DNA of 64,000 bases from Anaerocolumna cellulosilytica (GCF_014218335.1 NZ_AP023367.1:869501-933500), one strand, 5' to 3'; shown: positions 1 through 9,157, numbered from the stretch's first letter. Notes: a model not told the origin generated them from the letters alone. Translations and numbers: made by a program.

Positions 1-1712
1 TTAAGGTTTCAAAGGATGCTAATTTAGAGCAAGGAAATAACATAATAACTGAAAGCAATAATACGGAAGAAAGCAGCATTCCTTCAGCAGAATTTATACA
101 GAAGGCTGATTCAAACAAAATTGACAGTAGAGCACAGTATTCATTTTCTATACGCGACAGTTTTACTTTTATCTGGGTAACGGGTTTCATAGTCTTTTTA
201 CTCTATCATTTAACAGCATATGTGTACCTTAAAGTAAAATTGAGACGATGGTGTATTTCATGTAAAGATGAAAAAATAGTACATGAATTTCAAACACTTT
301 GTATAGAAATGGGAATTACCCATAAGATAAACCTCTTAATTTGTAACCAAGTAAAATCCCCAATACTAATTGGGATTATTAAGCCTTGCATTATCTTACC
401 CACACAAGAATTTACTTTGGAACAATACCGCTTTATATTAAAACATGAATTAATTCATTATAAGCATCACGATTTACTGTATAAATTTATTTTATTGTTA
501 GCAAATGCTGTACACTGGTTTAACCCATTCGTACATTATATGGTGTATCTTGCTAATAACGTCATTGAATTATATTGTGATGAAAGATTAATTGCTGGCA
601 ACAATCTATCGTATCGTGAAAATTATAGTAAAACAATACTTCAGATAATGACTGGTACTGGGAAAAAGGATTATATCCTTCTTTCAACCGGTTTTAGCAG
701 CAGAAAGAAACAGTTAAAAAACCGTTTCTATCAGATAATGAATTCTAAACCAAGTAAAAAAGGGGTTGTATTTGTCGTAAGCATGATTTGTCTTATCTTA
801 GTTGCCGGTAATGTGATGGCCTGGTTTTTACCTGTTAAGAATGTTAATGCCGATCGGAAGGGTATGCTAAATAGTGCAGAAAATATAACTACTCTTTCTA
901 ACCTCCCACAAGATAGTGAGTCTGTCCCTGAGCCATTAGAAAAGGTAAACAATATATTAGTGGTTGGTATTGACGGGAATAACACGGAAGATTACTTGCG
1001 TGCAGACAGTATTTTAATGGTTAGTATAAATCCTGACACAAAAAAAGTATTCCTAACTTCATTTTTACGTGATATATATGTGGAGATACCACAACAAGGT
1101 AAACATAAATTAAGTATGGCTTTTGAATTAGGCGGTACCAATCTTATAAAGAACACCTTAGAAGAGAACTTTGGGATTACAATTGACCATACAATGACCA
1201 TACAAATGAAGGTCTTTGAAGATATTATTAATTCCATCGGCGGAGTAAGAATAACTTTAACAGAGAAAGAAGCAGACTTTCTTAATACTACTAATTACAT
1301 AACTGAAAAGAAAAACAGGAATGTAATTGCCGGAGAACAGATATTAAATGGTAATCAAGCACTTGGATATGTGCGTGTAAGTAAAGTACCTACCCTACAG
1401 GGAGAGCAAAATGACTTGGGTAGAACCCTGCGTTTAAAAGAAGTAGTATTGTCTGTCATTGAAGATTGCAGCAAAAAGGATATCAAGATACTGACACAGG
1501 TTGCCACAGATTTTATTTCTATTGTGTCGGCTGATTTAAGAATAGATAAAATAATTGAATGTTTTAATCTTGTAATGGAAGAGGATGTTACCATTCAAAA
1601 TTTAACGATTCCTGTAAAAGACTCTTACACACAGAACATTGAGAAGGGCAGGATTATCCTTGACATTGATTTAAAAGTAAACAGGAAGGAGTTGGAACAA
1701 ATCAATCAATAG
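1..1712 (+). CDS. M56 (BlaR1-like) membrane peptidase fused to an LCP domain, 5' partial
   Basis: The reading frame is open from base 3 to the stop at 1712, so the gene starts upstream of the window; the GTG at 222 is only an internal codon. A membrane segment (FIVFLLYHLTAYVYL) precedes a BlaR1/MecR1-type M56 metallopeptidase with HELIHYKHHD, which carries the HExxH zinc motif, and the downstream ELYCDERL. A second membrane segment (VVFVVSMICLILVAG) is followed not by the usual penicillin-sensor domain but by an LCP (LytR-CpsA-Psr) domain: ILVVGIDG, DSILMVSINP, LRDIYVEIP and SIGGVRITL. LCP proteins attach glycopolymers to peptidoglycan; M56 proteins are sensor proteases. A sensor or protease coupled to wall-polymer ligation is inferred. 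No BlaI-type repressor is visible, but it could lie upstream. Confidence 0.82.
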   Translation, partial: KVSKDANLEQGNNIITESNNTEESSIPSAEFIQKADSNKIDSRAQYSFSIRDSFTFIWVTGFIVFLLYHLTAYVYLKVKLRRWCISCKDEKIVHEFQTLCIEMGITHKINLLICNQVKSPILIGIIKPCIILPTQEFTLEQYRFILKHELIHYKHHDLLYKFILLLANAVHWFNPFVHYMVYLANNVIELYCDERLIAGNNLSYRENYSKTILQIMTGTGKKDYILLSTGFSSRKKQLKNRFYQIMNSKPSKKGVVFVVSMICLILVAGNVMAWFLPVKNVNADRKGMLNSAENITTLSNLPQDSESVPEPLEKVNNILVVGIDGNNTEDYLRADSILMVSINPDTKKVFLTSFLRDIYVEIPQQGKHKLSMAFELGGTNLIKNTLEENFGITIDHTMTIQMKVFEDIINSIGGVRITLTEKEADFLNTTNYITEKKNRNVIAGEQILNGNQALGYVRVSKVPTLQGEQNDLGRTLRLKEVVLSVIEDCSKKDIKILTQVATDFISIVSADLRIDKIIECFNLVMEEDVTIQNLTIPVKDSYTQNIEKGRIILDIDLKVNRKELEQINQ

Positions 1713-1942
1713 AAATAAAAAAATGTAGGGTATGTACTTTTTAGAATAATACCTGTAAAGATTGTTTTATATAAAGATAATGAATAATCCGGTTATTATA
1801 CTGCTTAAATTCCGGGGGTGTTCATTATCTTTTCTTTTGAAAATCTTTCTATTTTTCTTTCGTAATTTTTTATATTTATCTCCATGATTCTAAAGATAAT
1901 TATTTTATAATCATCTCAAATCATATAAATGAGGAGTAGGAT
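1713..1942 (+). promoter_or_regulatory. Intergenic region with a probable promoter for the glycolipid operon
   Basis: This AT-rich spacer separates the M56-LCP gene from the glucosyltransferase gene. A TATAAT hexamer at 1906-1911 lies about 30 bases before the ATG at 1943, and GAGGAG at 1930-1935 is a good ribosome binding site. No convincing -35 box was seen, so the promoter call is tentative. Confidence 0.35.
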
Positions 1943-3115
1943 ATGAAGATAAATATATTAACCGGAAGATTTGGAATGGGACATATAACCGTTGCAAAGG
2001 CCATAAAGGAACATATAAAAAATAGCTGTCCGAATGTCGAGGTCGAAGTTATTGACTGGTTTGATTATATATCACCAAAATTGGCGCAACAATATTATAT
2101 ATTTTTTGAACTAATTGTAAATAAAGGTTTCAGATTATACAATACACGCTATCGGTTATTGGAAAATATGAAAACAGATCAGAAGCCGGAATTGTATGGG
2201 TTTTTTAAGTGGCATTTTAAAAAATACATACAGGAACGGAAGCCGGACATGATTATATCAACGCTGCCATTATGTTCACAGCTTGCCTCCATGTATAAAG
2301 AAAAGAGCGGTTCGGCTACCCCGTTGATTACCTGTGTAACAGATATCACGGGGCATTCGGAGTGGATTAATAAGAATACGGATTATTATATGGTAGGCTC
2401 CTATATCGTTAGAGATAAGTTTATAAAGAAAGGGGTATCACCATATAAGATTTATGAAACGGGAATTCCGGTCAGAGCAGGGTTTAACCAAAATGAAAAA
2501 TTTACAGATTCAAACCACTATGGAAGAAGGCAAATACTCCTTATGGGCGGAGGTTTAGGAATACTTCCTGCTGAAAATGAGTTCTATCAAGACTTAGAGG
2601 GGTTGTCAAATGTAGATATTACAGTTATAACAGGGAAAAATGATATTTTATTTCAACAATTAGCAGGAAAATACAGAAACATTACTGTTTTGGGATATGT
2701 CCATAATGTTTATGATTATATGAAACAAGCGGATGTAGTTATTACGAAACCCGGAGGTGTAACAACCTTTGAAGCAATCCATGCAGAGTTACCCATCTTG
2801 AGTCTAACTCCCTTTTTACAACAGGAAATTCACAATGCTGCTTATATTGAAGTCATGAATATCGGTAAGGTTATAGACATGAAAGGCAAAGAGTTTATAC
2901 AGGAGATAAGAAGTATACTAGAGGAGGGGCATTTGGAGGAATATAAAAATAATATTTTGAAAATAAAGAGCGGCTTAAAAGAAAATATGGAATTTTTAAC
3001 CCAGCTTATAGAAGCATATACAATCGATAATATCAATAATACTACTTGCTTTTGTTCTGATGCAGACAAGAGAATGGAGGCGCTGATCAATGAAAAAATT
3101 AGTTTTAACCTTTGA
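1943..3115 (+). CDS. MGDG synthase / processive diacylglycerol glucosyltransferase family (GT28)
   Basis: This 390-residue enzyme resembles the UgtP/MGDG synthase family, which transfers a sugar from a nucleotide sugar onto diacylglycerol at the inner face of the membrane. The N terminus has the glycine-rich GRFGMGH loop and the family pattern of residues 10-100 (MGHITVAKAIKEHI). The C-terminal half has the nucleotide-binding signature of GT28 enzymes, KPGGVTTFEAIHAELPIL near residue 270. It overlaps the deacetylase gene by 26 bases, and the flippase-like gene follows, so the three are almost certainly one operon. The sugar donor cannot be read from sequence; the deacetylase next door makes an N-acetylated sugar possible, which is inference. 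Confidence 0.85.
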   Translation: MKINILTGRFGMGHITVAKAIKEHIKNSCPNVEVEVIDWFDYISPKLAQQYYIFFELIVNKGFRLYNTRYRLLENMKTDQKPELYGFFKWHFKKYIQERKPDMIISTLPLCSQLASMYKEKSGSATPLITCVTDITGHSEWINKNTDYYMVGSYIVRDKFIKKGVSPYKIYETGIPVRAGFNQNEKFTDSNHYGRRQILLMGGGLGILPAENEFYQDLEGLSNVDITVITGKNDILFQQLAGKYRNITVLGYVHNVYDYMKQADVVITKPGGVTTFEAIHAELPILSLTPFLQQEIHNAAYIEVMNIGKVIDMKGKEFIQEIRSILEEGHLEEYKNNILKIKSGLKENMEFLTQLIEAYTIDNINNTTCFCSDADKRMEALINEKISFNL

Positions 3116-3686
3116 TGATGGTCCGAATCCGTTATATACAGAAAAATTATTGGAGGTTTTAAATGCGCATAAAGTAAAAGCAACCTTTTTTGTAGTTACT
3201 AAAGATGCAATATGCAATCCAAAACTGATTGAACGCATGAAACAGGACGGGCATGAGATTGCGCTTCATTCCCTGGAACATAGGCATGCATTGTTAAGTG
3301 GTTATATCTATACTAAAAATGATTTTACAAAAAGTATTAAACTTTTAAAAATGTTAAATTGCAAAATTAGATTTTATCGACCGCCTTGGGGTGTAAGAAA
3401 CTTATATACTGCAAACTTTACGAAAAAACATAACCTGCACATGGTGCTTTGGGATGTTATGGTTGAGGATTGGAGAGTTAAAAATACGCCCGGAATACTG
3501 GCAAGCAGAATAAACAGAAAAGTTTTTGATGGTGCAATTATTTGCCTGCATGATGGAGGAGAAAGACATGGAGGAGATTATGGTGCACCTTTGCATATGA
3601 TAAAAGCCCTTCAGATGGTGTTACCCAAATTAAAGAAAGAGGGTTACGAGTTCGTAACAGTTGGAGAATATTTTGACAATGAATAA
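3090..3686 (+). CDS. NodB-type polysaccharide deacetylase, cytoplasmic
   Basis: This is a compact NodB homology domain (PF01522 type) of 198 residues with all five motifs: TFDDG at the N terminus, the metal-binding HSLEH, RPPWG, the DVMVEDW segment and ICLHDGG near the C terminus. It has no signal peptide or membrane anchor, unlike peptidoglycan or chitin deacetylases that work outside the cell. That places it in the cytoplasm, where it could remove an acetyl group from a glycolipid headgroup or precursor. It is overlapped by the glycosyltransferase gene upstream and by the flippase-like gene downstream (8 bases). The substrate is inferred from these neighbours only. Confidence 0.85.
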   Translation: MKKLVLTFDDGPNPLYTEKLLEVLNAHKVKATFFVVTKDAICNPKLIERMKQDGHEIALHSLEHRHALLSGYIYTKNDFTKSIKLLKMLNCKIRFYRPPWGVRNLYTANFTKKHNLHMVLWDVMVEDWRVKNTPGILASRINRKVFDGAIICLHDGGERHGGDYGAPLHMIKALQMVLPKLKKEGYEFVTVGEYFDNE

Positions 3687-4722
3687 GCAGATTATGAAGA
3701 CAAAAAAACAGGTGGCAGGAATTCTGATTCTGCTAGTATTAATTGCATTTACTTTTTGTATTTATTTACGGGATTATTCTTTACAAGAATTATTTAGAGC
3801 ATTGAAACAGGTTAATATGGTTTACCTTTTGGCAGGATTAGGAGCAATGTTTCTTTTTGTTCTATGCGAAGGAATGTGTATTTATTTGATTGTAAAAGAA
3901 CTAGGATATAAAACATCCTTTATAAGATGCTTTGAGTACTCAAATGCCGGTTTTTATTTTAGCTCCATTACACCCTCGTCCAGCGGAGGTCAGCCGGCAC
4001 AAATATATTTTATGAATAAGGATAATATTCCCCTTTCAGTATCCTCAATCACTATATTCTATGTGGTCTATGTATATCAGATAGTAATGATAGTCCAGGG
4101 TTTTATTATGGGAATTTTATGTAGTGGCACAGCGATTCAGTTTATTATGAAATTAAAATATCTGTTTTTATTTGGTATCATTGTAAATACGGCGGTAATA
4201 TTATTACTGTTTGGACTTATGTATTCTAAAAAATTTGTTCCTGCGTTAGTATCTATACTAGTTAGAATAGCGAATAAACTTCCCTTTTTTAATAAAAAAG
4301 CAGGAATAGAGAAAAAACTTACCAGCAGTTTGTCATCTTATCATGAAAAGGCTATGATATTAAGAAAGCATCCGAGATTATTTATAAAGGTCTTTGCGGT
4401 TACAATGATTCAGATGATTGCACTAAATATAGTTCCATCACTGGTTTATCTAGGGTTTGGAAACAGGGCAGACAACTTTTGGGACTTAATTACCTGTCAG
4501 TCATTGCTGACAATATCGGTTTCGGCAGTCCCCCTGCCGGGGGCAGAAGGGGTTTCGCAAAGTGGCTTTTTACAGGTATTTAATATATTCTTTCAAAAAG
4601 ATACAATGATTCTGGCAATGTTAATTCAGAGAGTATTGAGCTTTTACGTGCCTTTAATAATAAGCTTTTTACTATATATTTTTACTCAGTTACGGGTTAT
4701 AAGGACAAGTGAACACAGGTGA
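3679..4722 (+). CDS. Flippase-like / lysylphosphatidylglycerol synthase TM-region protein (UPF0104 family)
   Basis: This polytopic membrane protein of 347 residues resembles the integral-membrane half of MprF (PF03706) without the aminoacyltransferase domain. Family traits are the first helices, the conserved SSITPSSSGGQPAQ segment and SAVPLPGAEGVSQSGF. The start chosen is the ATG at 3679, preceded by GGAG at 3663, rather than an in-frame TTG at 3661. MprF membrane domains flip modified lipids to the outer leaflet. As last gene of the glycosyltransferase-deacetylase operon it may flip the lipid product; this is inference. Confidence 0.8.
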   Translation: MNKQIMKTKKQVAGILILLVLIAFTFCIYLRDYSLQELFRALKQVNMVYLLAGLGAMFLFVLCEGMCIYLIVKELGYKTSFIRCFEYSNAGFYFSSITPSSSGGQPAQIYFMNKDNIPLSVSSITIFYVVYVYQIVMIVQGFIMGILCSGTAIQFIMKLKYLFLFGIIVNTAVILLLFGLMYSKKFVPALVSILVRIANKLPFFNKKAGIEKKLTSSLSSYHEKAMILRKHPRLFIKVFAVTMIQMIALNIVPSLVYLGFGNRADNFWDLITCQSLLTISVSAVPLPGAEGVSQSGFLQVFNIFFQKDTMILAMLIQRVLSFYVPLIISFLLYIFTQLRVIRTSEHR

Positions 4723-4796
4723 TAATTCCCATTAACTTATTTATTCGATTTCCTTATAAAATCTTTATAATTAGCAGTTATACTAGTAGAAACAGG

Positions 4797-4932
4797 CAAC
4801 TGCGAAACAATCATTCTATGTGCGGAACCAGACAAAATCGTCAAAAACCGGTTCCAATGCAGTGGCAAGTCACCCTTATTTGGGTGATTTTGGCTATTTT
4901 CTTATACCAGATTAAGAGTTTCGTAATTGCCT
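4797..4932 (+). repeat. Dispersed ~140-bp structured repeat, copy A
   Basis: The stretch starts AACTGCGAAACAA and ends GAGTTTCGTAATTGC, so its ends are imperfect inverted repeats. Inside lie GGAACC...GGTTCC and CACCC...GGGTG hairpins and the shared string TGGCAAGTCACC. It aligns along its length with 58425-58567 and at its ends with 27636-27700. It sits between the flippase-like gene and the TraX gene. A 74-codon reading frame across it (4719-4943) has no family features and is treated as non-coding. Confidence 0.75.
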
Positions 4933-4963
4933 ACTGGTGTTAATTAGGAAAGGAGATTTTATA

Positions 4964-5794
4964 ATGGAATTAACAAAAAAGGGATTAACCGGTTTTCAAC
5001 TAAAGTATCTTGCAATGATTTTAATGGTACTTGACCACATTCATTATTTTTTTGAATTTACAGGTAAAATACCTATTTGGTTTACTATGCTTGGAAGGGT
5101 ATCCGCTCCACTTTTTTTATTTTGTGTTCTGGAGGGATTTATTCATACCCACAATAGGAAAAAATACTTTTTACAGATTTATAGCATTGCAATCGTAATG
5201 GGACTTATTATGTTTTCTTTTGTATTTTTCGGATTACAAAGGCCGGACGGGTTTTACCCCCAGAATCAAATGCTAGCAACACTTTCCATACTACTGGTTA
5301 TATTACAGGGAATTGATTGGTGTTCAAAAAAGCAGTGGGGAAAAGGATTGGCAGCAATTATTATTCCAATTATATTACCCTTCGTTGCAATTTTTATAGG
5401 CAGCAAGATAAATAGTGCATGGTTTGTCATTAATCTATTGAATTTTTCTATTTTACCATTACATACGTGGATAATGGATGGTGGTACTTACTTTATTTTT
5501 CAAGGGGTTTTAATGTATATCTTTCGTAAAAATCGTAAAGTACAGGCTTTCGTATTTGTTGCTTCAACGCTCATTTTATATGGTGTTCTGCCCCTTGTTA
5601 CCATGGAAGGAATCACTTTAGAAATCCTTCTTACCAAAGCTTTTGAATGGATGAGCATCTTTGCTGCTATTCCTATGTTGTTATATAATGGAGAACGAGG
5701 AAAGGGAAATAAGAAGTTCTTTTATTGGTTTTATCCGGGACATGTTTATGCTTTGTGTGCATTGTCGTACATTCTCTTTTATATGTTAAACTAA
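4964..5794 (+). CDS. TraX family membrane protein
   Basis: This polytopic protein of 276 residues has the TraX-family (PF05857) opening: GLTGFQLKYLAMILMVLDHI then GRVSAPLFLFCVLEGFIHT. TraX acetylates pilin in the F plasmid, but Firmicute members are chromosomal and their substrates are unknown; they are probably membrane acyltransferase-like proteins. The ATG at 4964 is preceded by AGGAAAGGAG at good spacing, so the upstream in-frame TTG at 4937 is rejected. It follows repeat copy A and is closed by the hairpin at 5808-5828, so it is probably a single-gene transcript. No conjugation gene lies near it. Confidence 0.8.
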   Translation: MELTKKGLTGFQLKYLAMILMVLDHIHYFFEFTGKIPIWFTMLGRVSAPLFLFCVLEGFIHTHNRKKYFLQIYSIAIVMGLIMFSFVFFGLQRPDGFYPQNQMLATLSILLVILQGIDWCSKKQWGKGLAAIIIPIILPFVAIFIGSKINSAWFVINLLNFSILPLHTWIMDGGTYFIFQGVLMYIFRKNRKVQAFVFVASTLILYGVLPLVTMEGITLEILLTKAFEWMSIFAAIPMLLYNGERGKGNKKFFYWFYPGHVYALCALSYILFYMLN

Positions 5795-5807
5795 TGTAAA
5801 TGGATTA

Positions 5808-5834
5808 GGGTGCTTTATAAGAGCATCCTTTTTA
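5808..5834 (+). terminator. Rho-independent terminator after the TraX gene
   Basis: GGGTGCT (5808-5814) pairs with AGCATCC (5822-5828), allowing one G-U pair, with a 7-base loop and a following T run (CTTTTT). Confidence 0.65.
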
Positions 5835-5999
5835 CATAAAAGAGATAGCGCACAGCGGTTCCTTTTGCTGAATCCGGAATGTGTGGCAGCTCAAAGTAAA
5901 AAAAGTTGTTCTTTTTTTTATTCCATGCTAAAATAATTTAGATATGTTACTGACTGATTACCAAAGAAAAAGTGAGTACTCTAATTAGGGGAGGAGACT

Positions 6000-6716
6000 A
6001 TGGCAGTATGGAATCCATGGAAAGGATGTCATAAAAAAAGCGATGGCTGCGCCAATTGTTATATCCACAGGGCAAATGACAGAAAAGGTATTGATACAGA
6101 TTATATTTATAAAACAGAAGATTTTTATAAGCCCATTGAAAAGGAAAAAAAGGGTAACTATAAAATGAAAAGCGGTCAGGAGGTTTTTCTTTGTTTTAAC
6201 AGTGATTTTCTGGTGGAGGAAGCAGATGAATGGCGTAAAGAAGTCTGGGAAATGATTAAATTGAGAAATGACTTACATTTTTTATTCCTAACCAAAAGAA
6301 TCGAGCGGTTCCTCATTGGACTGCCGGAAGACTATGGAGAAGGTTATGACCATGTTACGGTAAGCTGTACCATTGAAAATCAAAAAATGGCAGAAGAACG
6401 ACTGCCAATATTCCTAAAAATGCCTATAAAACATAAGCTCATTACCATACAGCCAATGCTGGAAAGCATTCATATACTTGATTATCTGGATAACACCATA
6501 GAAATGGTTGTTGTTGGAGGAGAATCCGGTAATGGAGTAAGACCCTTATATTATGACTGGGTACTTGATATCAGGGAACAATGTATTCAAAAGCGGGTGA
6601 ATTTTAATTTCAGACAAGTGGGTTCCCAATTCATAAAAGATGGGAAGACCTATAAAGTACAAAGGCAGTATTTATGCACCCAAGCAAGAAAAGCAGATAT
6701 AGAATACCGGGTATAA
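6000..6716 (+). CDS. DUF5131 / phage Gp37-Gp68 family protein
   Basis: This 238-residue protein begins with WNPWKGCHKKSDGCANCY, the cysteine-rich N-terminal signature of the Gp37/Gp68 family, followed by the conserved FLCFNSDFLVEEAD and LFLTKRIERF. The barrel-like pattern and the cysteines suggest a radical-SAM-like Fe-S fold, but no activity is established that I know of. GGGGAGGAG ends eight bases before the ATG. Members occur in phages and on chromosomes; nothing else here is phage-like. The unknown gene at 6773 begins 56 bases downstream and may be co-transcribed. Confidence 0.8.
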   Translation: MAVWNPWKGCHKKSDGCANCYIHRANDRKGIDTDYIYKTEDFYKPIEKEKKGNYKMKSGQEVFLCFNSDFLVEEADEWRKEVWEMIKLRNDLHFLFLTKRIERFLIGLPEDYGEGYDHVTVSCTIENQKMAEERLPIFLKMPIKHKLITIQPMLESIHILDYLDNTIEMVVVGGESGNGVRPLYYDWVLDIREQCIQKRVNFNFRQVGSQFIKDGKTYKVQRQYLCTQARKADIEYRV

Positions 6717-6772
6717 AACAGGCAGATTAAGAGACAACGGAAGAAATCAAAGATTGCAGATGGGAGCTAATT

Positions 6773-7417
6773 ATGAAACGATTTATATTTAGAGCACAGG
6801 TTAAAGACGAAATGGAAGAGAAGGCAAAGGCAGTTTTGCAGGAAGAAAATAAACCTAAGACTTTTATAGCCGAGGGTAAACTAATGACAGCAGCAGCCTT
6901 TTCCTGGGAAAAGAATATATTTTTGTATTATGAGTCTATAGAAGCGGAGATAAAGCCGGAGGAACTACTATGCAATATAGAAGCGTATCTTGTGGATTGG
7001 CCCGGACAGAAAGAGAATAGAAAATGGATACCTATGATAGATGTTTTTCATTTTAATGAACCGTTAAATGCAGAACACTGGAAGAGAAAAGAGCCGGTAG
7101 AAAGCAGAAAGGGAAGAGTAGCCCATTTAAAGCCTGAAATGATGGCTAGCTATATTTATTACCACTATCAATTGCAGGAAGAGCATGCCTTCCATGGTCC
7201 TAAATACGAAATCATCGCAATGCATGAAAATCTGTTATTTGGATATCAGGAATTTCCTGCTGTGGTTGAAGAACCGATAGTACCCAAAAAATTAAATACG
7301 AATGGAACACCTGCCAATTGGAATGATTCAAGAATGGATCTGCACTTTCAAGCCTGGGAAGATGGTCATTTGTATTTTAAGCATATTGATCAGATATTTG
7401 CATATTATATGGAGTAA
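6773..7417 (+). CDS. Hypothetical protein, 214 residues
   Basis: I do not recognise this family. The protein is soluble, with no signal peptide or membrane helix. It has a high content of aromatic and acidic residues, for example HFNEPLNAEHWKRKEP, YIYYHYQLQEEHAF and WEDGHLYFKHIDQIFAYYME. The ATG follows GGGAGCT at normal spacing. The N terminus (MKRFIFRAQV) could begin a ferredoxin-like barrel, but that is a guess. It is probably in the same transcript as the DUF5131 gene. Composition is like its neighbours. Confidence 0.6.
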   Translation: MKRFIFRAQVKDEMEEKAKAVLQEENKPKTFIAEGKLMTAAAFSWEKNIFLYYESIEAEIKPEELLCNIEAYLVDWPGQKENRKWIPMIDVFHFNEPLNAEHWKRKEPVESRKGRVAHLKPEMMASYIYYHYQLQEEHAFHGPKYEIIAMHENLLFGYQEFPAVVEEPIVPKKLNTNGTPANWNDSRMDLHFQAWEDGHLYFKHIDQIFAYYME

Positions 7418-7580
7418 TAGATTACTAGTATGCATTGTTCAATAACAAAAAATCTTTACCATATTAAATAAATATTGATTGTTATGTTAAAATATGCTAA
7501 ATTATGAAATATTTTATTACCTTTTGTAATATGTATTTAAAGAAAAATTAATGAAAATGCCTAAAAAGAAACACCTTTCT

Positions 7581-7590
7581 ATGGTATAAT
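7581..7590 (+). promoter_or_regulatory. Extended -10 promoter of the L,D-transpeptidase gene
   Basis: TGGTATAAT (7582-7590) is a textbook extended -10 element, TGn followed by TATAAT, about 40 bases before the ATG at 7631. No clear -35 box is present, as is usual for extended -10 promoters. GAAGGTG is the ribosome binding site. Confidence 0.6.
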
Positions 7591-7630
7591 CTACGTGTAA
7601 ATTTAAATAAGATAAAAAAGAAGGTGTAAA

Positions 7631-9157
7631 ATGGCAAATCATTCTGTAAATACAAATAAAAAGAAAAGTAAGAAATCTAAGATGAAAAAAAGGTTGATTC
7701 TTGTGGGAATCGGAATTTTTTCACCTCTATTGATTTTGTATCTATTTTTGGCTTTTTACTATAACACACATTTTTATAATAGAACCACAATCAATGGAAT
7801 TAATACCTCTAATTTGACCTTGGAAAATGCGGAAGAGTTAATATTGGCAGAAGTTAATACGTATGTCCTAGGTTTAGAAGGCAGAAATGGTATAAATGAC
7901 AGGATAGCGGCTTCCAGTATGGGGTTACATACCGTTTTTGACGGAGACTTGGGGGATTTGTTAAAAAAGCAAAATAGCTTTTTGTGGCCTATTTCATTAG
8001 TAAAAGCTCATGATATGGAATTAAAGGCAATCCTGAAGTTCGATGAGGAACTATTAAAAGCCCAGATAAAAAATCTAAAGTTTTTTCAAGAAGAAAATGT
8101 AATACCGCCTGTAGATGCTCATATATCAGAATATGGAGAAAACGGATTTGAAATAATTGCGGAAGATTTAGGGGCGAAGGTTGATGAAAATAAATTGTTT
8201 GAAGCTATGAAAGCAGCGATTCTCTCTTTGCAACCTTCTCTGTCTTTAGAAGAAGCAGACGCTTATGAAAAACCGGAGATAACTGCGGATTCCAAAGATT
8301 TATCAAAGGTTATGAATCAGTTAAAAAAGATAACCGGTGCTAAAATAACGTATGAATTCGGGGAAGACATCGAAGTACTCGACGGATCAAAAATCAGCCA
8401 ATGGCTGACGGTGGACGATGATTTAAATGTGCAGCTTAATGAAGCCGGTGTAAAAGAATATGTAGATTATATAGGTAAAACCTACAACTCCTTTGGCAGA
8501 ACCCGCTCTTTTATGACCTCTTATGGTAAAGAGGTAATTGTAAAAGGCGGGGATTATGGCTGGTGGTTAAACAGAACTAAGGAAGTGGAAGAATTAAAGA
8601 ACCTGATATTAAATGGTGAACAACTAATTAAGGAGCCGGTATATTATCAGACTGCTCAACAATATGGTAAAGATGATATCGGTAATACCTATGTGGAGGT
8701 AAATCTGACCGCACAGCATTTATTCTTTTACAAAGATGGAGAATTAGTTGTAGACGCTGAATTTGTATCCGGTAACCTTGCAAGAAATTACGGAACACCG
8801 ACTGGAACTTATCCGATTCAATATAAAGAAAACGATGCTATATTAAATGGTGAAGATTATTCAACACCCGTTAAATATTGGATGCCTTTTAATGGAAATA
8901 TTGGCTTCCATGATGCCAACTGGAGAAGTACATTTGGAGGTGTCATTTATAAGACCAGCGGTTCCCACGGCTGTATTAACATGCCTCCTGCAAAAGCTAA
9001 GATAATGTTTGAAAACATTAAACGCGGGGTTGCAGTTGTTGTGTATGAATTAGAAGGAACGGAGAACTACGGCAAAGATAAAGAGGATAAGGAGAAAGAA
9101 AAGACAACAAAAGAAGATAATGTGAATGGTACAGTTGATACATCACCGGCAAGGTAA
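7631..9157 (+). CDS. L,D-transpeptidase (YkuD) with peptidoglycan-binding-like region, membrane anchored
   Basis: The protein has 508 residues. A lysine-rich cytoplasmic N terminus leads into one membrane helix (residues about 24-46, ILVGIGIFSPLLILYLFLAF). The extracellular middle (about 50-320) resembles the PG_4-type domain that precedes many clostridial YkuD proteins. The catalytic YkuD domain follows, starting at about 355 (VNLTAQHLFFYKDGELV), with the motif SHGCINMP carrying the nucleophilic cysteine and an upstream GFHDA histidine. The enzyme forms 3-3 cross-links in peptidoglycan or attaches partners to it. The C-terminal 40 residues are a charged low-complexity tail. It is transcribed alone, between the promoter at 7582 and the terminator at 9231. 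Confidence 0.88.
   Translation: MANHSVNTNKKKSKKSKMKKRLILVGIGIFSPLLILYLFLAFYYNTHFYNRTTINGINTSNLTLENAEELILAEVNTYVLGLEGRNGINDRIAASSMGLHTVFDGDLGDLLKKQNSFLWPISLVKAHDMELKAILKFDEELLKAQIKNLKFFQEENVIPPVDAHISEYGENGFEIIAEDLGAKVDENKLFEAMKAAILSLQPSLSLEEADAYEKPEITADSKDLSKVMNQLKKITGAKITYEFGEDIEVLDGSKISQWLTVDDDLNVQLNEAGVKEYVDYIGKTYNSFGRTRSFMTSYGKEVIVKGGDYGWWLNRTKEVEELKNLILNGEQLIKEPVYYQTAQQYGKDDIGNTYVEVNLTAQHLFFYKDGELVVDAEFVSGNLARNYGTPTGTYPIQYKENDAILNGEDYSTPVKYWMPFNGNIGFHDANWRSTFGGVIYKTSGSHGCINMPPAKAKIMFENIKRGVAVVVYELEGTENYGKDKEDKEKEKTTKEDNVNGTVDTSPAR

Noticed and set aside
4719-4943. 74-codon open frame between the flippase-like and TraX genes
   Set aside because: It lies across repeat copy A, has no ribosome site of its own, and its residues show no family pattern; the corresponding part of copy B is not open in the same way.
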